From Clostridium amylolyticum (GTDB lineage Bacteria; Bacillota; Clostridia; Clostridiales; Clostridiaceae), in assembly GCF_900142075.1 (NCBI RefSeq), contig NZ_FQZO01000002.1:186001-250000 (forward strand): a DNA stretch of 64,000 nt, given 5' to 3'. Positions 17,664 to 27,105 of this stretch are shown one piece after another (within the stretch, counting starts at the first letter, position 1; each line of letters starts with the position of its first letter). The notes below the pieces were generated by a model. It searched no databases and was not told the origin of the DNA. It saw only the letters and a list, made by a program, of their open reading frames with translations. The translations under genes were made by a program, and so were the position numbers.

Positions 17664-17749
17664 GGTTATTCCTCCTTGAAATTTATATTTAATCACATTA
17701 CTTCTCTTTGCTACACCCTTATTGTATAATCACTATGCTTTTTTAAATA

Positions 17750-17761
17750 TGATTCAAATCA
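17750..17761. promoter_or_regulatory. Candidate FNR/CRP-family operator upstream of fprA
   Basis: TGATTCAAATCA is a perfect palindrome matching the TGAT-N4-ATCA form of Crp/Fnr-family sites. A possible minus-strand -10 (TTATAC, plus 17724-17729) would place its centre about 38-41 bp upstream of the start point, which is the activator position. Confidence 0.55.
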
Positions 17762-17839
17762 CACTTTATAAAAGTTTTATACAAATATTAAGAGTAAAAA
17801 AATATAAGGTTGAAAGCTATTTTATATATTCAATAATAC

Positions 17840-17891
17840 AAAAAGCTCCTTAGAAGGATGGTATAAACCAAACCTTCTAAGGAGCTTTTTT
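17840..17891 (-). terminator. Terminator after the Crp/Fnr gene
   Basis: AAAGCTCCTTAGAAGG pairs with CCTTCTAAGGAGCTTT across a 16-nt loop, with T runs in both directions. It separates the regulator gene from fprA. Confidence 0.88.
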
Positions 17892-17910
17892 ACATCATCA
17901 GATAAATATT

Positions 17911-18621
17911 TTATTCTACAAAGGTTCTTAAAGCCTCTTCATCTTTAATAATAATAACCTTATTACCTATTAGTTCAATAAAGCCTTCTTGTTCAAAGCC
18001 AGCTAGCTTTCTGCTTATGGTTTCCCTAGTGACTCCAGAATAATTAGCCATTTCTTCCCTATTTACAGGAAGCTTTATCTCAATACCTTGAGAGTTTTTT
18101 ATACCATACTTTTCACTAAACTCCAGTAATATATAGGCCACTCTCACCTCAGCATCGTTGGTAGCTAGATTTTGGGCTAAATTTTCTGTTTCTGCCAGCC
18201 TTCTTGTTACCTCTCTAAGAAGCTTAAGAGATATTTCAGGATTATCTAAAAGTATCTTATCCATGTCTTTTTTAGTTAAAGTACATATTTTAACATCAGA
18301 TATGGCATAAGCGCTGAAATTATAACTTTTGCTGCCACCAAAGAGATTCATCTCTCCAAAAAAATCTCCGCTAGTGAGTATATGAACAATTTGTTCCTTT
18401 CCTTCCTTAGTAATTTTGGACAGCTTAACTTGCCCTTCATTTAAAATAAATAAAGTATCTGAGCTATGCCCCTCACTACATATTATCTCACCTTTTTTAT
18501 AAGCTTTATGCCCCGTCATAGCAATAATCTTTCTAAGTTCTGAGTCAGATAGGAAAGAAAATATAGGGACTTTAGCAGCACAAAGATTATGCCTACATCT
18601 ATCACAACCTATTTCTATCAA
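17911..18621 (-). CDS. Crp/Fnr-family transcriptional regulator
   Basis: About 236 residues: an N-terminal Cys cluster (CDRCRHNLC), a cyclic-nucleotide-binding-type beta barrel (KKGEIICSEGHSSDTLFIL, GDFFGEMNLFGG) and a C-terminal winged helix with NREEMANYSGVTRETISRK. The Cys cluster may bind an Fe-S cluster or haem, or be only structural; I cannot tell. The frame opens with GTG at 18630, but TTG at 18621 has AGGTG 6 nt upstream and is preferred. Its position next to fprA and ric suggests it controls nitrosative or oxidative defence, as HcpR-type regulators do. Confidence 0.88.
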   Translation of the reverse strand: MIEIGCDRCRHNLCAAKVPIFSFLSDSELRKIIAMTGHKAYKKGEIICSEGHSSDTLFILNEGQVKLSKITKEGKEQIVHILTSGDFFGEMNLFGGSKSYNFSAYAISDVKICTLTKKDMDKILLDNPEISLKLLREVTRRLAETENLAQNLATNDAEVRVAYILLEFSEKYGIKNSQGIEIKLPVNREEMANYSGVTRETISRKLAGFEQEGFIELIGNKVIIIKDEEALRTFVE

Positions 18622-18727
18622 AGGTATCACCTGCTTTAAAATTTGTATTATATACCTATAGTACTATTAACTCTACTATCCATCAAGAAATTATCTAATT
18701 ATACTACTATGCTTTTATAACGTTTTT

Positions 18728-19045
18728 TTACTGTCTATTAAGGAATTCCTCTTTTTTAAGTCTTTGATTTACTTGAGTATTGCTCATTAAATTTAATAAA
18801 TCATGGGTAAAGTTTGCTCCCCTAGATACTATAACACCAGTACATACTATGCCAATAATAGGGTGAATAGAATTAAGACCTGCTAAGGATAAAACATCCA
18901 TTTTAGTGGCTACGGATAATAAAATCCCTAGTAACAATGCACCAATCCTGTCCAAGGATAGTTTGCCATTATCCCAAGCCATCTTTATAGTTTCCCATAT
19001 AGCTTCACAAAGTAAAGCCAGTACAAATATTTTAAATAGCTCCAT
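18728..19045 (-). CDS. Small integral membrane protein, unknown function
   Basis: About 105 residues with three hydrophobic stretches (FKIFVLALLCEAIW, IGALLLGILLSVA, IIGIVCTGVIVSRG) and a charged C-terminal tail (LKKEEFLNRQ). The topology recalls small holin-like proteins, but there are no phage genes nearby and I do not assign a function. The second ATG (19045) has GGGAG 9 nt upstream and is chosen over an ATG that overlaps that site. Confidence 0.65.
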   Translation of the reverse strand: MELFKIFVLALLCEAIWETIKMAWDNGKLSLDRIGALLLGILLSVATKMDVLSLAGLNSIHPIIGIVCTGVIVSRGANFTHDLLNLMSNTQVNQRLKKEEFLNRQ

Positions 19046-19238
19046 ACTGAACATCTCCCTTCTAGTATAAATATATTGTTTATATTCTTAAATAATACAA
19101 AAATTGTTTTTAATATGAATTTAGTTTAAAATTATAATAATAAAATATTTTTTTATTATTTACAATCTCTTTTCTACAAAATATGCTAAGGTTTTTATAT
19201 AAGTATTGGCACAATATTGACTTTTAAGGAGTATTACT

Positions 19239-20732
19239 ATGTTTTCTGAATTAATAATTAATCTATTTATCACTGTAGCTGTTATTTCTTTTTCAGGGCA
19301 AGTTTTGAGAGATAAGCCTATAACATATAAGTCACCATTATCTTTAAGAATGTTAATTGGTATGGGTGCTGGAATCTTAGGTATGTTGCTTATAAATTAC
19401 TCCATAGAACCTGCTGATAACATCTTTATTGATTTAAGGCATATATCAATTATGATATCCGCATTATATGGTGGAATTGTTTCCTCTTTTATATGTGCTA
19501 CATGTATATCTATATTTAGAGTTGTATTAACAGGTATAAATACAACTTCTGCTATAGCTGTATTTATGTCCTTTTTAATGGCAACTTTTTGTGGAATTAT
19601 TTCCTTCACAAAATTATCAAGATATAAAAAATATATTTTAATGAATATTTTTAATGTTGCTAGTTCTTCTTTCAGCATTTATACATTATTAAAGAAGGAA
19701 AGAAATTTAAATATAGTTATGGGAAATTATTTTGTAATATGCTTTTTAGCAATAGTTGCAGTTTATTTAGTAACCACTTATACAAACTATACAAATAGAA
19801 CCTATAGAGAAATGTCCTATTTTAAATTTATGGCTGATAATCTTTCTGATTTAGTTTCTACGCATTTGCCTGACGGTACATTTTTATATTTATCTTCCTC
19901 TTGTGAAAATCTTTTAGGTTATGATCCTAAAGAGCTAGTAGGCACTACTCCTTATAGGTTATTTCATCCATCAGATTTGCCTGAAATAGAAAAGTTTCAT
20001 AATACAGTTATTACTTCTAGAATACCTGTATTAATAACCTACAGAATTCAAAAGAGAGATAACAATTATGTATGGTTTGAAACTACTACAAGAAATGTTC
20101 TAAACAAAGATGGTTCCATAAAGGAGCTTGTTTGCGTTTCTAGGGATATAAGCGAAAGAAAAACTACAGAACAAATGCTTTTAGAGGCAAACGATAAATT
20201 AAGCAAGCTTTCTTATATTGACGGACTTACAGAAATAGCTAATAGAAGATATTTTGATGAATTCTTAACTACTCACTGGAATGAAGCCATTAACAATACT
20301 TATACCATATCACTTCTTATATTAGATATTGATTATTTTAAAAAGTATAACGATGCCTATGGACACCTTCAAGGTGATGAATGCCTAAAGAAAGTTGCGA
20401 AAACATTAAAAGAAGTTACAATTAACACTAATTACCTTGCAGCTAGATATGGCGGAGAGGAATTTGCTTTAGTTTTACCTAAAGTTTCACAAAAAGAAGC
20501 CTTAGCTATTGGTGAGAGACTCCGCCAAAAGGTAGAGTCCCTAGGAATACCCCATAAGGATTCCTTAATAAAACCTTTCCTTACCATTAGCATAGGAATA
20601 TCCTCTGCCTTACCAATAAATAGTACTGCCCCTGATAAACTCATTCATGAGTCTGATTTAGCCCTCTATAAATCAAAAAGCAGCGGTAGAAATAAGGTAA
20701 TGGTTTTTGAAGAAGAAATTAATAAATATTAG
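19239..20732 (+). CDS. Membrane diguanylate cyclase: 5TM-type sensor, PAS, GGDEF
   Basis: 497 residues that make cyclic di-GMP from two GTP. The N-terminus has about six membrane segments of the 5TM-5TMR LYT type (residues 1-185), with LRHISIMISALYGG and the following glycine-rich segment. A PAS domain follows (about 195-310: LSDLVSTHLPDGTFLYLS to SRDISERK), then a GGDEF domain (about 325-490) with active-site GGEEF at 405-409. The residues where the inhibitory RxxD site would fall read NTNY, so product inhibition at the I-site is probably absent. AAGGAG lies 8 nt before the ATG. Confidence 0.92.
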   Translation: MFSELIINLFITVAVISFSGQVLRDKPITYKSPLSLRMLIGMGAGILGMLLINYSIEPADNIFIDLRHISIMISALYGGIVSSFICATCISIFRVVLTGINTTSAIAVFMSFLMATFCGIISFTKLSRYKKYILMNIFNVASSSFSIYTLLKKERNLNIVMGNYFVICFLAIVAVYLVTTYTNYTNRTYREMSYFKFMADNLSDLVSTHLPDGTFLYLSSSCENLLGYDPKELVGTTPYRLFHPSDLPEIEKFHNTVITSRIPVLITYRIQKRDNNYVWFETTTRNVLNKDGSIKELVCVSRDISERKTTEQMLLEANDKLSKLSYIDGLTEIANRRYFDEFLTTHWNEAINNTYTISLLILDIDYFKKYNDAYGHLQGDECLKKVAKTLKEVTINTNYLAARYGGEEFALVLPKVSQKEALAIGERLRQKVESLGIPHKDSLIKPFLTISIGISSALPINSTAPDKLIHESDLALYKSKSSGRNKVMVFEEEINKY

Positions 20733-20751
20733 AATTTAAATATTATTAAAT

Positions 20752-20776
20752 AAAGTCAGGAAACTGGCTTTTTTAT
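20752..20776 (+). terminator. Terminator after the diguanylate cyclase
   Basis: AAAGTCAG-GAAA-CTGGCTTT stem-loop followed by T residues. Confidence 0.8.
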
Positions 20777-20886
20777 TTTGCTAGTTTATCCTCCAGATGG
20801 CATTACCATAAAATAACGATTAAAATGCATTAGCATGAAGTATTATGGAAACACTAATACAATAATCTTCTGCTGGAGGAAAATAT

Positions 20887-21978
20887 ATGGATAAGTTTTT
20901 TAAAAATAACCAATTAATCTTTGTTATATATTGTGTTACCGTAAGTTATGGAACAATAAATCTTCCAAGGATTATAGCAGAAAACGCTGGTACTGGAGGA
21001 TGGATTTCCTTAATTTTAACTACTGTTATTTTTTTATTTATAGCCTATATAATAACTTATCTTCAATACAATCATAGTGAACAAACCCTCTTCGAATATA
21101 GCAGTGATTTATTGGGAAAACCTATCACTTACATTATTACAATAATATACATTGTATACTTTTTTATAAATTTTACTATGATAGCGAGAATTTATGCAGA
21201 GATATTAAAGTTAATATTCCTTTTAAAAACACCTACCATCGCAATATGCTTTTTGCTTTATTTAGTGGTATTTTATACTCTAAAAAAAGACCTAGGGACC
21301 TTAGTGAGACTATGCACCATATATGGATCTATTAATATAATTGGATTTATTCTAATAAATTTTTCACTTCTTTCTAAAGGGAAATTAGTAAACATAATGC
21401 CGTTATTTAACTTTAATGATGTGCTTATATATATTAATACTTCAAAAAAAGCCATAATTTCTTTTGCTGGAATAGAGGTACTTCTGTTTATTCCATTAAG
21501 TAAAGATAAAAACAAAAAAATATATAAATATACCTTACTAACTATGATTTTTATAGGAACATTATACATATTTCTTACAGAAGTATGTATCTCAGTAGTA
21601 GGCATAGAATCACTAGTATACTATAAGGCTACTGTATTTAATGTGATAAGAGGACTGGATTTATATTATTTAGAATTTTTAAGAAGACTAGATGGCATAT
21701 ATATAATTTTTTGGACCATGAATGCATTTTGTTCTATTTGTATCTGGGGGACTGGAACAATAGTGTTTACCAAAAAAATTATTCCTAGAATAAAACATAC
21801 TCCCTTATTAGTAATAACAATACTAATATCCTTTATAGTATCTCAACTTCCTAAAACTAAGGATAGAGTACAAGACATTTTAGAATATAATGGTAAGCTT
21901 GGTTACATAACTTTTTTAGTAATACCTCTAATACTTCTAATAGCAATGAAGGTGAAAAATAATGATAAAAAAGCTTAA
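20887..21978 (+). CDS. Spore germination receptor permease subunit (GerAB/GerKB family)
   Basis: A 363-residue APC-superfamily protein with about ten membrane segments. It is the B subunit of a Ger germinant receptor and sits in the spore inner membrane, where it is thought to bind the small germinant. The start NNQLIFVIYCVTVSYG and the repeated hydrophobic helices are typical. CTGGAGG lies 8 nt before the ATG. It is the first gene of a B-C-A operon and overlaps the C gene by 17 bp. Confidence 0.92.
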   Translation: MDKFFKNNQLIFVIYCVTVSYGTINLPRIIAENAGTGGWISLILTTVIFLFIAYIITYLQYNHSEQTLFEYSSDLLGKPITYIITIIYIVYFFINFTMIARIYAEILKLIFLLKTPTIAICFLLYLVVFYTLKKDLGTLVRLCTIYGSINIIGFILINFSLLSKGKLVNIMPLFNFNDVLIYINTSKKAIISFAGIEVLLFIPLSKDKNKKIYKYTLLTMIFIGTLYIFLTEVCISVVGIESLVYYKATVFNVIRGLDLYYLEFLRRLDGIYIIFWTMNAFCSICIWGTGTIVFTKKIIPRIKHTPLLVITILISFIVSQLPKTKDRVQDILEYNGKLGYITFLVIPLILLIAMKVKNNDKKA

Positions 21979-23092
21979 TCTTATAATATGCATTTTATCC
22001 ATGTCCATACTATTCAATGGATGCTGGGATTATAAAGATATAAACCGAAGAGGCATACTTTTGTCAGTTGGAGTAGATGAGATAAAAGGTGAAATTCAAT
22101 TTACCGGAGAAGTAGCAAAGCTCTTTTCTCCTACCAAAGAACAACAAACCTCTACCCATGTAACGGATGTATATACCTTTAAATCTTCCGGAAGATATTT
22201 TGAAGGTGCCAGACAAGACTTTGAAAATAAAACCCCTTTAACAGATTTTTCTGGTGCCGTAAGAACCATTACATTTTCAAAAAGTTTTGCTGAAAATGGT
22301 ATTGAACAATATCTAAATAGAATTTATTTCTTATCACAATATAGAAGCTCTATTTTAATTACAGTGTTTGATGGAAATACCGAAAATTTATTCAATACTG
22401 AAATTATAAATGATATATCAGTAGGATATGCCATAGAAGACACTATAAAAAAATTAAATGAAAGCGGAGCTGCTATCTATAAAACAGTTCAAGAGATTCA
22501 ATCAGACATTCAATTTAAATCTATTGGATATCTTGTTCCCTACATCACTAGAGAAGACGGAACTATAAAATACCTAGGCCTTGCCGCTATGAAAAACTCA
22601 AAACTCGTAGGGGTTATAAAAAGTGAAAATAGTAAGGGTTTCTTATATATTCTTGCAAAAAAGCCTACTATGAATATGGTTATACAAATTCCTGGGGAAA
22701 GTAACAATATTTTCTCACTAACCAATATCTTAAAGAAAAGAAAAATCCGCACTTATTATAAGGATGGTAAGGTTAACATAGATATAGATTTAAAATTTAG
22801 CACTCAATTACAATACGAATACTTCCTTGAAAATTTAAATAAAGAAGATCTAGCAAATATAGAGAAAGAAGTTTCCAATAAAATAAAGAAAGATGTGATG
22901 TATGCCTTAGAGAAATCTCAAAAGGAATTTAAGTGTGATGTTTTTGGTTTTGCAAGATATTTTAAAGGTAAATATCCTAATATATATAAAGAGCTTACCT
23001 GGGAAGAGGCCTATGATCAAGCAGTTTTCAATGTTAACGTAAAAACTACTCTTATCAATACAAAACTCTTAGATGTGGTTGGTAAAAAATAA
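21962..23092 (+). CDS. Spore germination receptor lipoprotein subunit (GerAC/GerKC family)
   Basis: 376 residues. A lipoprotein signal ends at the lipobox LFNGC (Cys21), followed by the family opening WDYKDINRRGILLSVGVDE. The rest matches the three-domain Ger(x)C fold, ending with KYPNIYKELTWEEAYDQA and VNVKTTL. It is the spore-membrane-anchored C subunit. Translation is coupled to the B gene through the 17-bp overlap, with AAGGTG inside the B coding end. Confidence 0.93.
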   Translation: MIKKLNLIICILSMSILFNGCWDYKDINRRGILLSVGVDEIKGEIQFTGEVAKLFSPTKEQQTSTHVTDVYTFKSSGRYFEGARQDFENKTPLTDFSGAVRTITFSKSFAENGIEQYLNRIYFLSQYRSSILITVFDGNTENLFNTEIINDISVGYAIEDTIKKLNESGAAIYKTVQEIQSDIQFKSIGYLVPYITREDGTIKYLGLAAMKNSKLVGVIKSENSKGFLYILAKKPTMNMVIQIPGESNNIFSLTNILKKRKIRTYYKDGKVNIDIDLKFSTQLQYEYFLENLNKEDLANIEKEVSNKIKKDVMYALEKSQKEFKCDVFGFARYFKGKYPNIYKELTWEEAYDQAVFNVNVKTTLINTKLLDVVGKK

Positions 23093-23153
23093 TATCAATC
23101 ATATAAGTTATTGGTTAATAATAACATAGAGAAATAAATTAATTGCACTTTAT

Positions 23154-23175
23154 CACATGTCACGTGCCTGGCACC
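23154..23175. repeat. Third copy of the GTGCCTGGCACC-family sequence
   Basis: Contains TGTCACGTGCCTGGCACC, identical to one arm of the palindrome at 4487-4550. It lies in the gap between the ger C and A genes, directly before the ribosome binding site of the A gene. Confidence 0.8.
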
Positions 23176-23193
23176 TACGAGAGGAGAATGACT

Positions 23194-24624
23194 ATGGATA
23201 ATTCAGCCTTATTAAATGGCATAAAACAACTTCAAGAAAATATTTCAGGTTTAAACACAAGGGTACTAAAGGTAGAAAATTCAGAGGTTTATATATTATA
23301 CATACCTCACATTTGTGATGGAGTTAAAATTAGAGATGCCTTAATTACACCTATCCTTCAATACTCAAAAAACGATCCTATTTCCCCTAAGATTATAATG
23401 GAATCTGTAATCTATGCAGAGGAAGTTAAATATGAAAACCAATTAAATAAATTAACAGATTACCTATTAGAAGGTAACTCTATCATAATGGTTCCTAATT
23501 TCCCAGAGTATCTGATTATAAACACCTTCAAGGTAGATAGAAGAAACATTCAATCCCCTGAGGTAGAATCTTCCTTAAGAGCTCCTAGAGATGCCTTTAA
23601 TGAAAGTTTAGACACAAATTTATCCCTTATAAGATATAGAATAAAGGATTCCACTTTAAAAATAGATATGTGCAAAGTTGGAAGAAGAACAAAGACTTCA
23701 GTAGCTGTATTATATTTAAAGGACGTAACTAATAATAAATTTGTTGAAGAAGTAAAAAAGATATTGTCTGAAATTGATGTAGATGGAATTTTAGAATCAG
23801 GATATGTTCAAAAATATCTTTCCAACAAAAATGCTACACTTTTTTCTCAAATAGGCATTAGTGAAAGGTCTGATTCTAGTTGTGCACATATCTTGGAAGG
23901 AAAACTTTGCATACTGGTAGAGGGTAGTAACATAGCCCTTACTCTTCCTCAAAACTTTATAGATTTCTTAGATGCTGGTGACGATCACTATGAAAGCATG
24001 TACTGGGGAATTTTTATAAAGGACATTCGAATAATGTCCATTGTTATAAGCTTAACTCTTTCTTCCATGTATGTTACCATTGTTGCTTTTGATCCAGATG
24101 TACTTCCCTCCCAGTATATTTTCGCTTTGGCAGCTTCTAGAATAGCAGCACCAGTTAATGCGGTTATAGAAGCCATCCTCATGGAAATTGCAGTGGAATT
24201 AATAAGAGAAGCTAGTATAAGGCTACCTAGGCAGATAGGTCCATCAGTAAGTATAGTAGGTACCATTATAATTGGTCAGGCAGCCGTAGCTGCAGGGCTT
24301 GTAAGTCCTCTTATGGTTATAATAGTATCCTTGTCCTCTATTTCCTCCTTTATAACTTCGGATATCACTTTAATGTATCCTATAAGACTGCTTAAATTTC
24401 TTATGCTTACCTTAGCTGGAATCTTTGGCTTATTTGGCTTCATTATGGGCCTTACCATAGTTTTAGTAAAGATATGCTCCATTACAAGCTTTGGAGTGCC
24501 TTATACCGCACCAATTTCCCCTTTTAACTTCAAAGAAATAAAAAACTTCGTACTAAACAATGTAGTCCTTGATAAAGAAAGACCAGAGCATTTACATACC
24601 AAAGATAAGAAAAGGCAAAAATAA
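23194..24624 (+). CDS. Spore germination receptor subunit A (GerAA/GerKA family)
   Basis: A 476-residue A subunit with a large soluble N-terminal region (about 1-270) and a C-terminal region with about five membrane segments (starting near DIRIMSIVISLTLSS and including PSVSIVGTIIIGQAAVAAGL). I use the ATG at 23194, seven nt after GAGGAG. An ATG two codons earlier is too close to that site, and the longer frame runs into the repeat at 23154. It is separated from the C gene by about 100 bp that carries the repeat, so its expression could differ from that of B and C. Confidence 0.93.
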   Translation: MDNSALLNGIKQLQENISGLNTRVLKVENSEVYILYIPHICDGVKIRDALITPILQYSKNDPISPKIIMESVIYAEEVKYENQLNKLTDYLLEGNSIIMVPNFPEYLIINTFKVDRRNIQSPEVESSLRAPRDAFNESLDTNLSLIRYRIKDSTLKIDMCKVGRRTKTSVAVLYLKDVTNNKFVEEVKKILSEIDVDGILESGYVQKYLSNKNATLFSQIGISERSDSSCAHILEGKLCILVEGSNIALTLPQNFIDFLDAGDDHYESMYWGIFIKDIRIMSIVISLTLSSMYVTIVAFDPDVLPSQYIFALAASRIAAPVNAVIEAILMEIAVELIREASIRLPRQIGPSVSIVGTIIIGQAAVAAGLVSPLMVIIVSLSSISSFITSDITLMYPIRLLKFLMLTLAGIFGLFGFIMGLTIVLVKICSITSFGVPYTAPISPFNFKEIKNFVLNNVVLDKERPEHLHTKDKKRQK

Positions 24625-24630
24625 AAGTAT

Positions 24631-24679
24631 AAGGAGCTGTAACACATGAATTACTTAGTTCATTGTGCAACAGCCCCTT
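24631..24679. terminator. Imperfect hairpin between convergent gerA and topB
   Basis: AAGGAGCTGT and ACAGCCCCTT form the outer stem and CACATGAA/TTCATTGTG the inner stem. The T run is weak on the plus strand, so termination efficiency is uncertain. Confidence 0.55.
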
Positions 24680-24693
24680 CTTAACATAAATAA

Positions 24694-26889
24694 TTATTCT
24701 TTATCCTTGAACATGGACATAAGATCTGCAAAAGGATTATTTAAAGGCTCTTTACTTTCCTGTTTCATCTTTTTCATTATATTTGCTACTTCTCTCTTAT
24801 TTACCTTGTCTCCCTTATTATCAAACCTTTTGTTAAAGGAAGAAGCCTTTTCACGGAAGGTACAATTACTATTTGCACAAACATAAATCTGACCTTCCCC
24901 TTCTCCCCTAAGCTCTAATCTCTTGTGACACTGAGGACATCTGGCATTGGTGAATTTGCTTACATTTTCTCTATGACCACAAGCTCTGTCTTGGCATACA
25001 TTCATTACTCCATGTTTACCTTTTACTTCTAGCATGTATTTTCCACACTCAGGGCATTTCTTGCCTGTAAGGTTATCATGCTTAAACTTATCGCTGCTTC
25101 CCTTAACTTCTTGAACTAGCTCCTCTGCATATTTTCTCATTTCTTCAGTGAAGGCTCTTGGGTCTTTCTTTCCCTTACTTATAAGCTCTAACTCCAATTC
25201 CCATTTAGCTGTCATTAAAGGTGACTTTAATTCTTCAGGAACTAGCTCTATTAACTGTTTTCCTTTACCTGTGGGAACTATTTCTTTGCCATTTTTCTCT
25301 ATATAGAACATATTATACAGCTTTTCTATTATATCCGCTCTGGTGGCAACAGTTCCTATGCCCCCGGTTTCCCCCAAGGTTTTAGCCGCAAGCTTATCTA
25401 CGTTGACGTACTTATGTGGCTTTTCCATAGCTGATAGCAAGGTCCCTTCATTAAACCTGGCCGGTGGCTTTGTCATTAACTTTTTACTTTCCACTGTTGA
25501 GATACTTAATTTGTCACCTTTTTTAACCACGGGTAATTCCTGGCTGTCTTTTTCATCCTCGTCTTCTGCTAAGTCCTCTTGTCTATCATAAACCTTTTTC
25601 CAGCCCTTTGACTTTATAACATTACCCTTGGCTATAAAGCTTTCTCCATTAATATCTGCAGTTATAGTAGTTTGTAGATACTCATAAGGAGGTAACATTA
25701 CAGATAAGAATCTCTTAACCACTAAATCATAAATATGCCTTTCTTCACTGCTTAAAAGGGCTATATTCCCTCTTTCCTCTGTAGGAATAATAGCGTGGTG
25801 ATCACTTACCTTACTGTTATCCACAAACCCCTTATGAGCATTTATTTTACCCTTTAATATTTCTGCAGCAATATTTCTATAGGATCCTACTGAAATAGCT
25901 TTTAAACGTTCTGGAAGTGTAGCCACAATGTCAGTAGAAATATATCTAGAATCTGTTCTGGGGTAAGTTAATACCTTATAGTTTTCATACAGTCTTTGCA
26001 TTATGGACAAGGTTTGCTTTGCTGAATATCCAAATATTCTGTTAGCATCTCTTTGAAGCTCTGTTAAGTCATAAAGAGCAGGCGCAAACTGCTTTTTAGC
26101 ACTTTCTGTAACCTCCACTACTGTTCCTTCTTTTCCCTTAAGGTGGGATAAAATTTTATTTGCCCTATCCTCTTCAAAAATATTGCTATTATTATTTTTA
26201 TCTCTCCACTGAAGATTAAAGCCTTTAGCCTTAGCATTAATCACATAATAAGCCTTAGGCTTAAAGTTTCTTATTTCCTCTTCACGGTTAACTATCATAG
26301 CTAAGGTGGCTGATTGCACCCTTCCTGCGGTTAACTGAGCATTATGCTTACAGGTAAGAGCTCTTGTGATGTTTAATCCCACCACCCAATCTGCTTCTGA
26401 TCTACATTGAGCTGCTTTATACAAGTTATCATATTGAGCTGCAGGTTTTAAATTTCTAAAGCCTTCATTTATGGCCTTATCCGTCTGTGAAGAAATCCAA
26501 AGTCTTTTCAAAGGCTTATTTACCCTAGCTTTTTCAATAATCCACCTAGCCACCAATTCTCCCTCTCGCCCTGCATCTGTAGCTATAACGATGTCGCTTA
26601 CATCCTTCCTAATGAGCTGTTCTTTCACCGCATTAAACTGCTTTCCACTTTGCTTTATAACCACAAGCTTCAGAGGTTTAGGCAGCATGGGTAGGTCCCC
26701 AAGCTTCCATTCCTTATACTTATTGTCATAAGCCTCAGGATCTGCTAAGGTCACTAAATGTCCTAAAGCCCAAGTTACAATATATTTATCTCCTTCTATA
26801 TATCCATTACCTTTCTTACCGCATTTTAAAACCCTGGCAATTTCTCTGCCTACGGAAGGTTTCTCTGCTAAAACTAGTGTTTTACTCAT
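24694..26889 (-). CDS. topB: DNA topoisomerase III
   Basis: Type IA topoisomerase of about 731 residues, which relaxes or decatenates negatively supercoiled DNA by single-strand passage. The Toprim domain opens KTLVLAEKPSVGREIARVL and has DAGREGE (Mg2+ ligands). The active-site Tyr is in VLTYPRTDSRY. The C-terminus has two zinc-ribbon units (CPECGKYM...CQDRACG and CPQCHKRL...CANSNC). I take the ATG at 26889 as the start because MSKTLVLAEKPS is the family opening. AAGGAG is 12 nt upstream, and a TTG two codons earlier (26895) is better spaced, so the true start may be there. Confidence 0.95.
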   Translation of the reverse strand: MSKTLVLAEKPSVGREIARVLKCGKKGNGYIEGDKYIVTWALGHLVTLADPEAYDNKYKEWKLGDLPMLPKPLKLVVIKQSGKQFNAVKEQLIRKDVSDIVIATDAGREGELVARWIIEKARVNKPLKRLWISSQTDKAINEGFRNLKPAAQYDNLYKAAQCRSEADWVVGLNITRALTCKHNAQLTAGRVQSATLAMIVNREEEIRNFKPKAYYVINAKAKGFNLQWRDKNNNSNIFEEDRANKILSHLKGKEGTVVEVTESAKKQFAPALYDLTELQRDANRIFGYSAKQTLSIMQRLYENYKVLTYPRTDSRYISTDIVATLPERLKAISVGSYRNIAAEILKGKINAHKGFVDNSKVSDHHAIIPTEERGNIALLSSEERHIYDLVVKRFLSVMLPPYEYLQTTITADINGESFIAKGNVIKSKGWKKVYDRQEDLAEDEDEKDSQELPVVKKGDKLSISTVESKKLMTKPPARFNEGTLLSAMEKPHKYVNVDKLAAKTLGETGGIGTVATRADIIEKLYNMFYIEKNGKEIVPTGKGKQLIELVPEELKSPLMTAKWELELELISKGKKDPRAFTEEMRKYAEELVQEVKGSSDKFKHDNLTGKKCPECGKYMLEVKGKHGVMNVCQDRACGHRENVSKFTNARCPQCHKRLELRGEGEGQIYVCANSNCTFREKASSFNKRFDNKGDKVNKREVANIMKKMKQESKEPLNNPFADLMSMFKDKE

Positions 26890-27105
26890 AATCAAGTAAG
26901 TCTCCTTCGATTTTAGATTCATATTCTAATTTTTTTGAATATCTTACCATTGCAAAATAACAATTATATCTATAGTCATTATAGTATATAACCATGTTAA
27001 TGTCATTTAACCAATAAACGATTATCTTAATAATTTTCTTTAAAGATTATGGAATATAATACCTTTCAATGGTATTATTATTTTAATAAATCTAAAAGGA
27101 AAGGG

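Noticed and set aside
18728..19045. Holin of a prophage remnant
   Set aside because: The topology is similar, but no other phage gene or att-like sequence lies within 14 kb.
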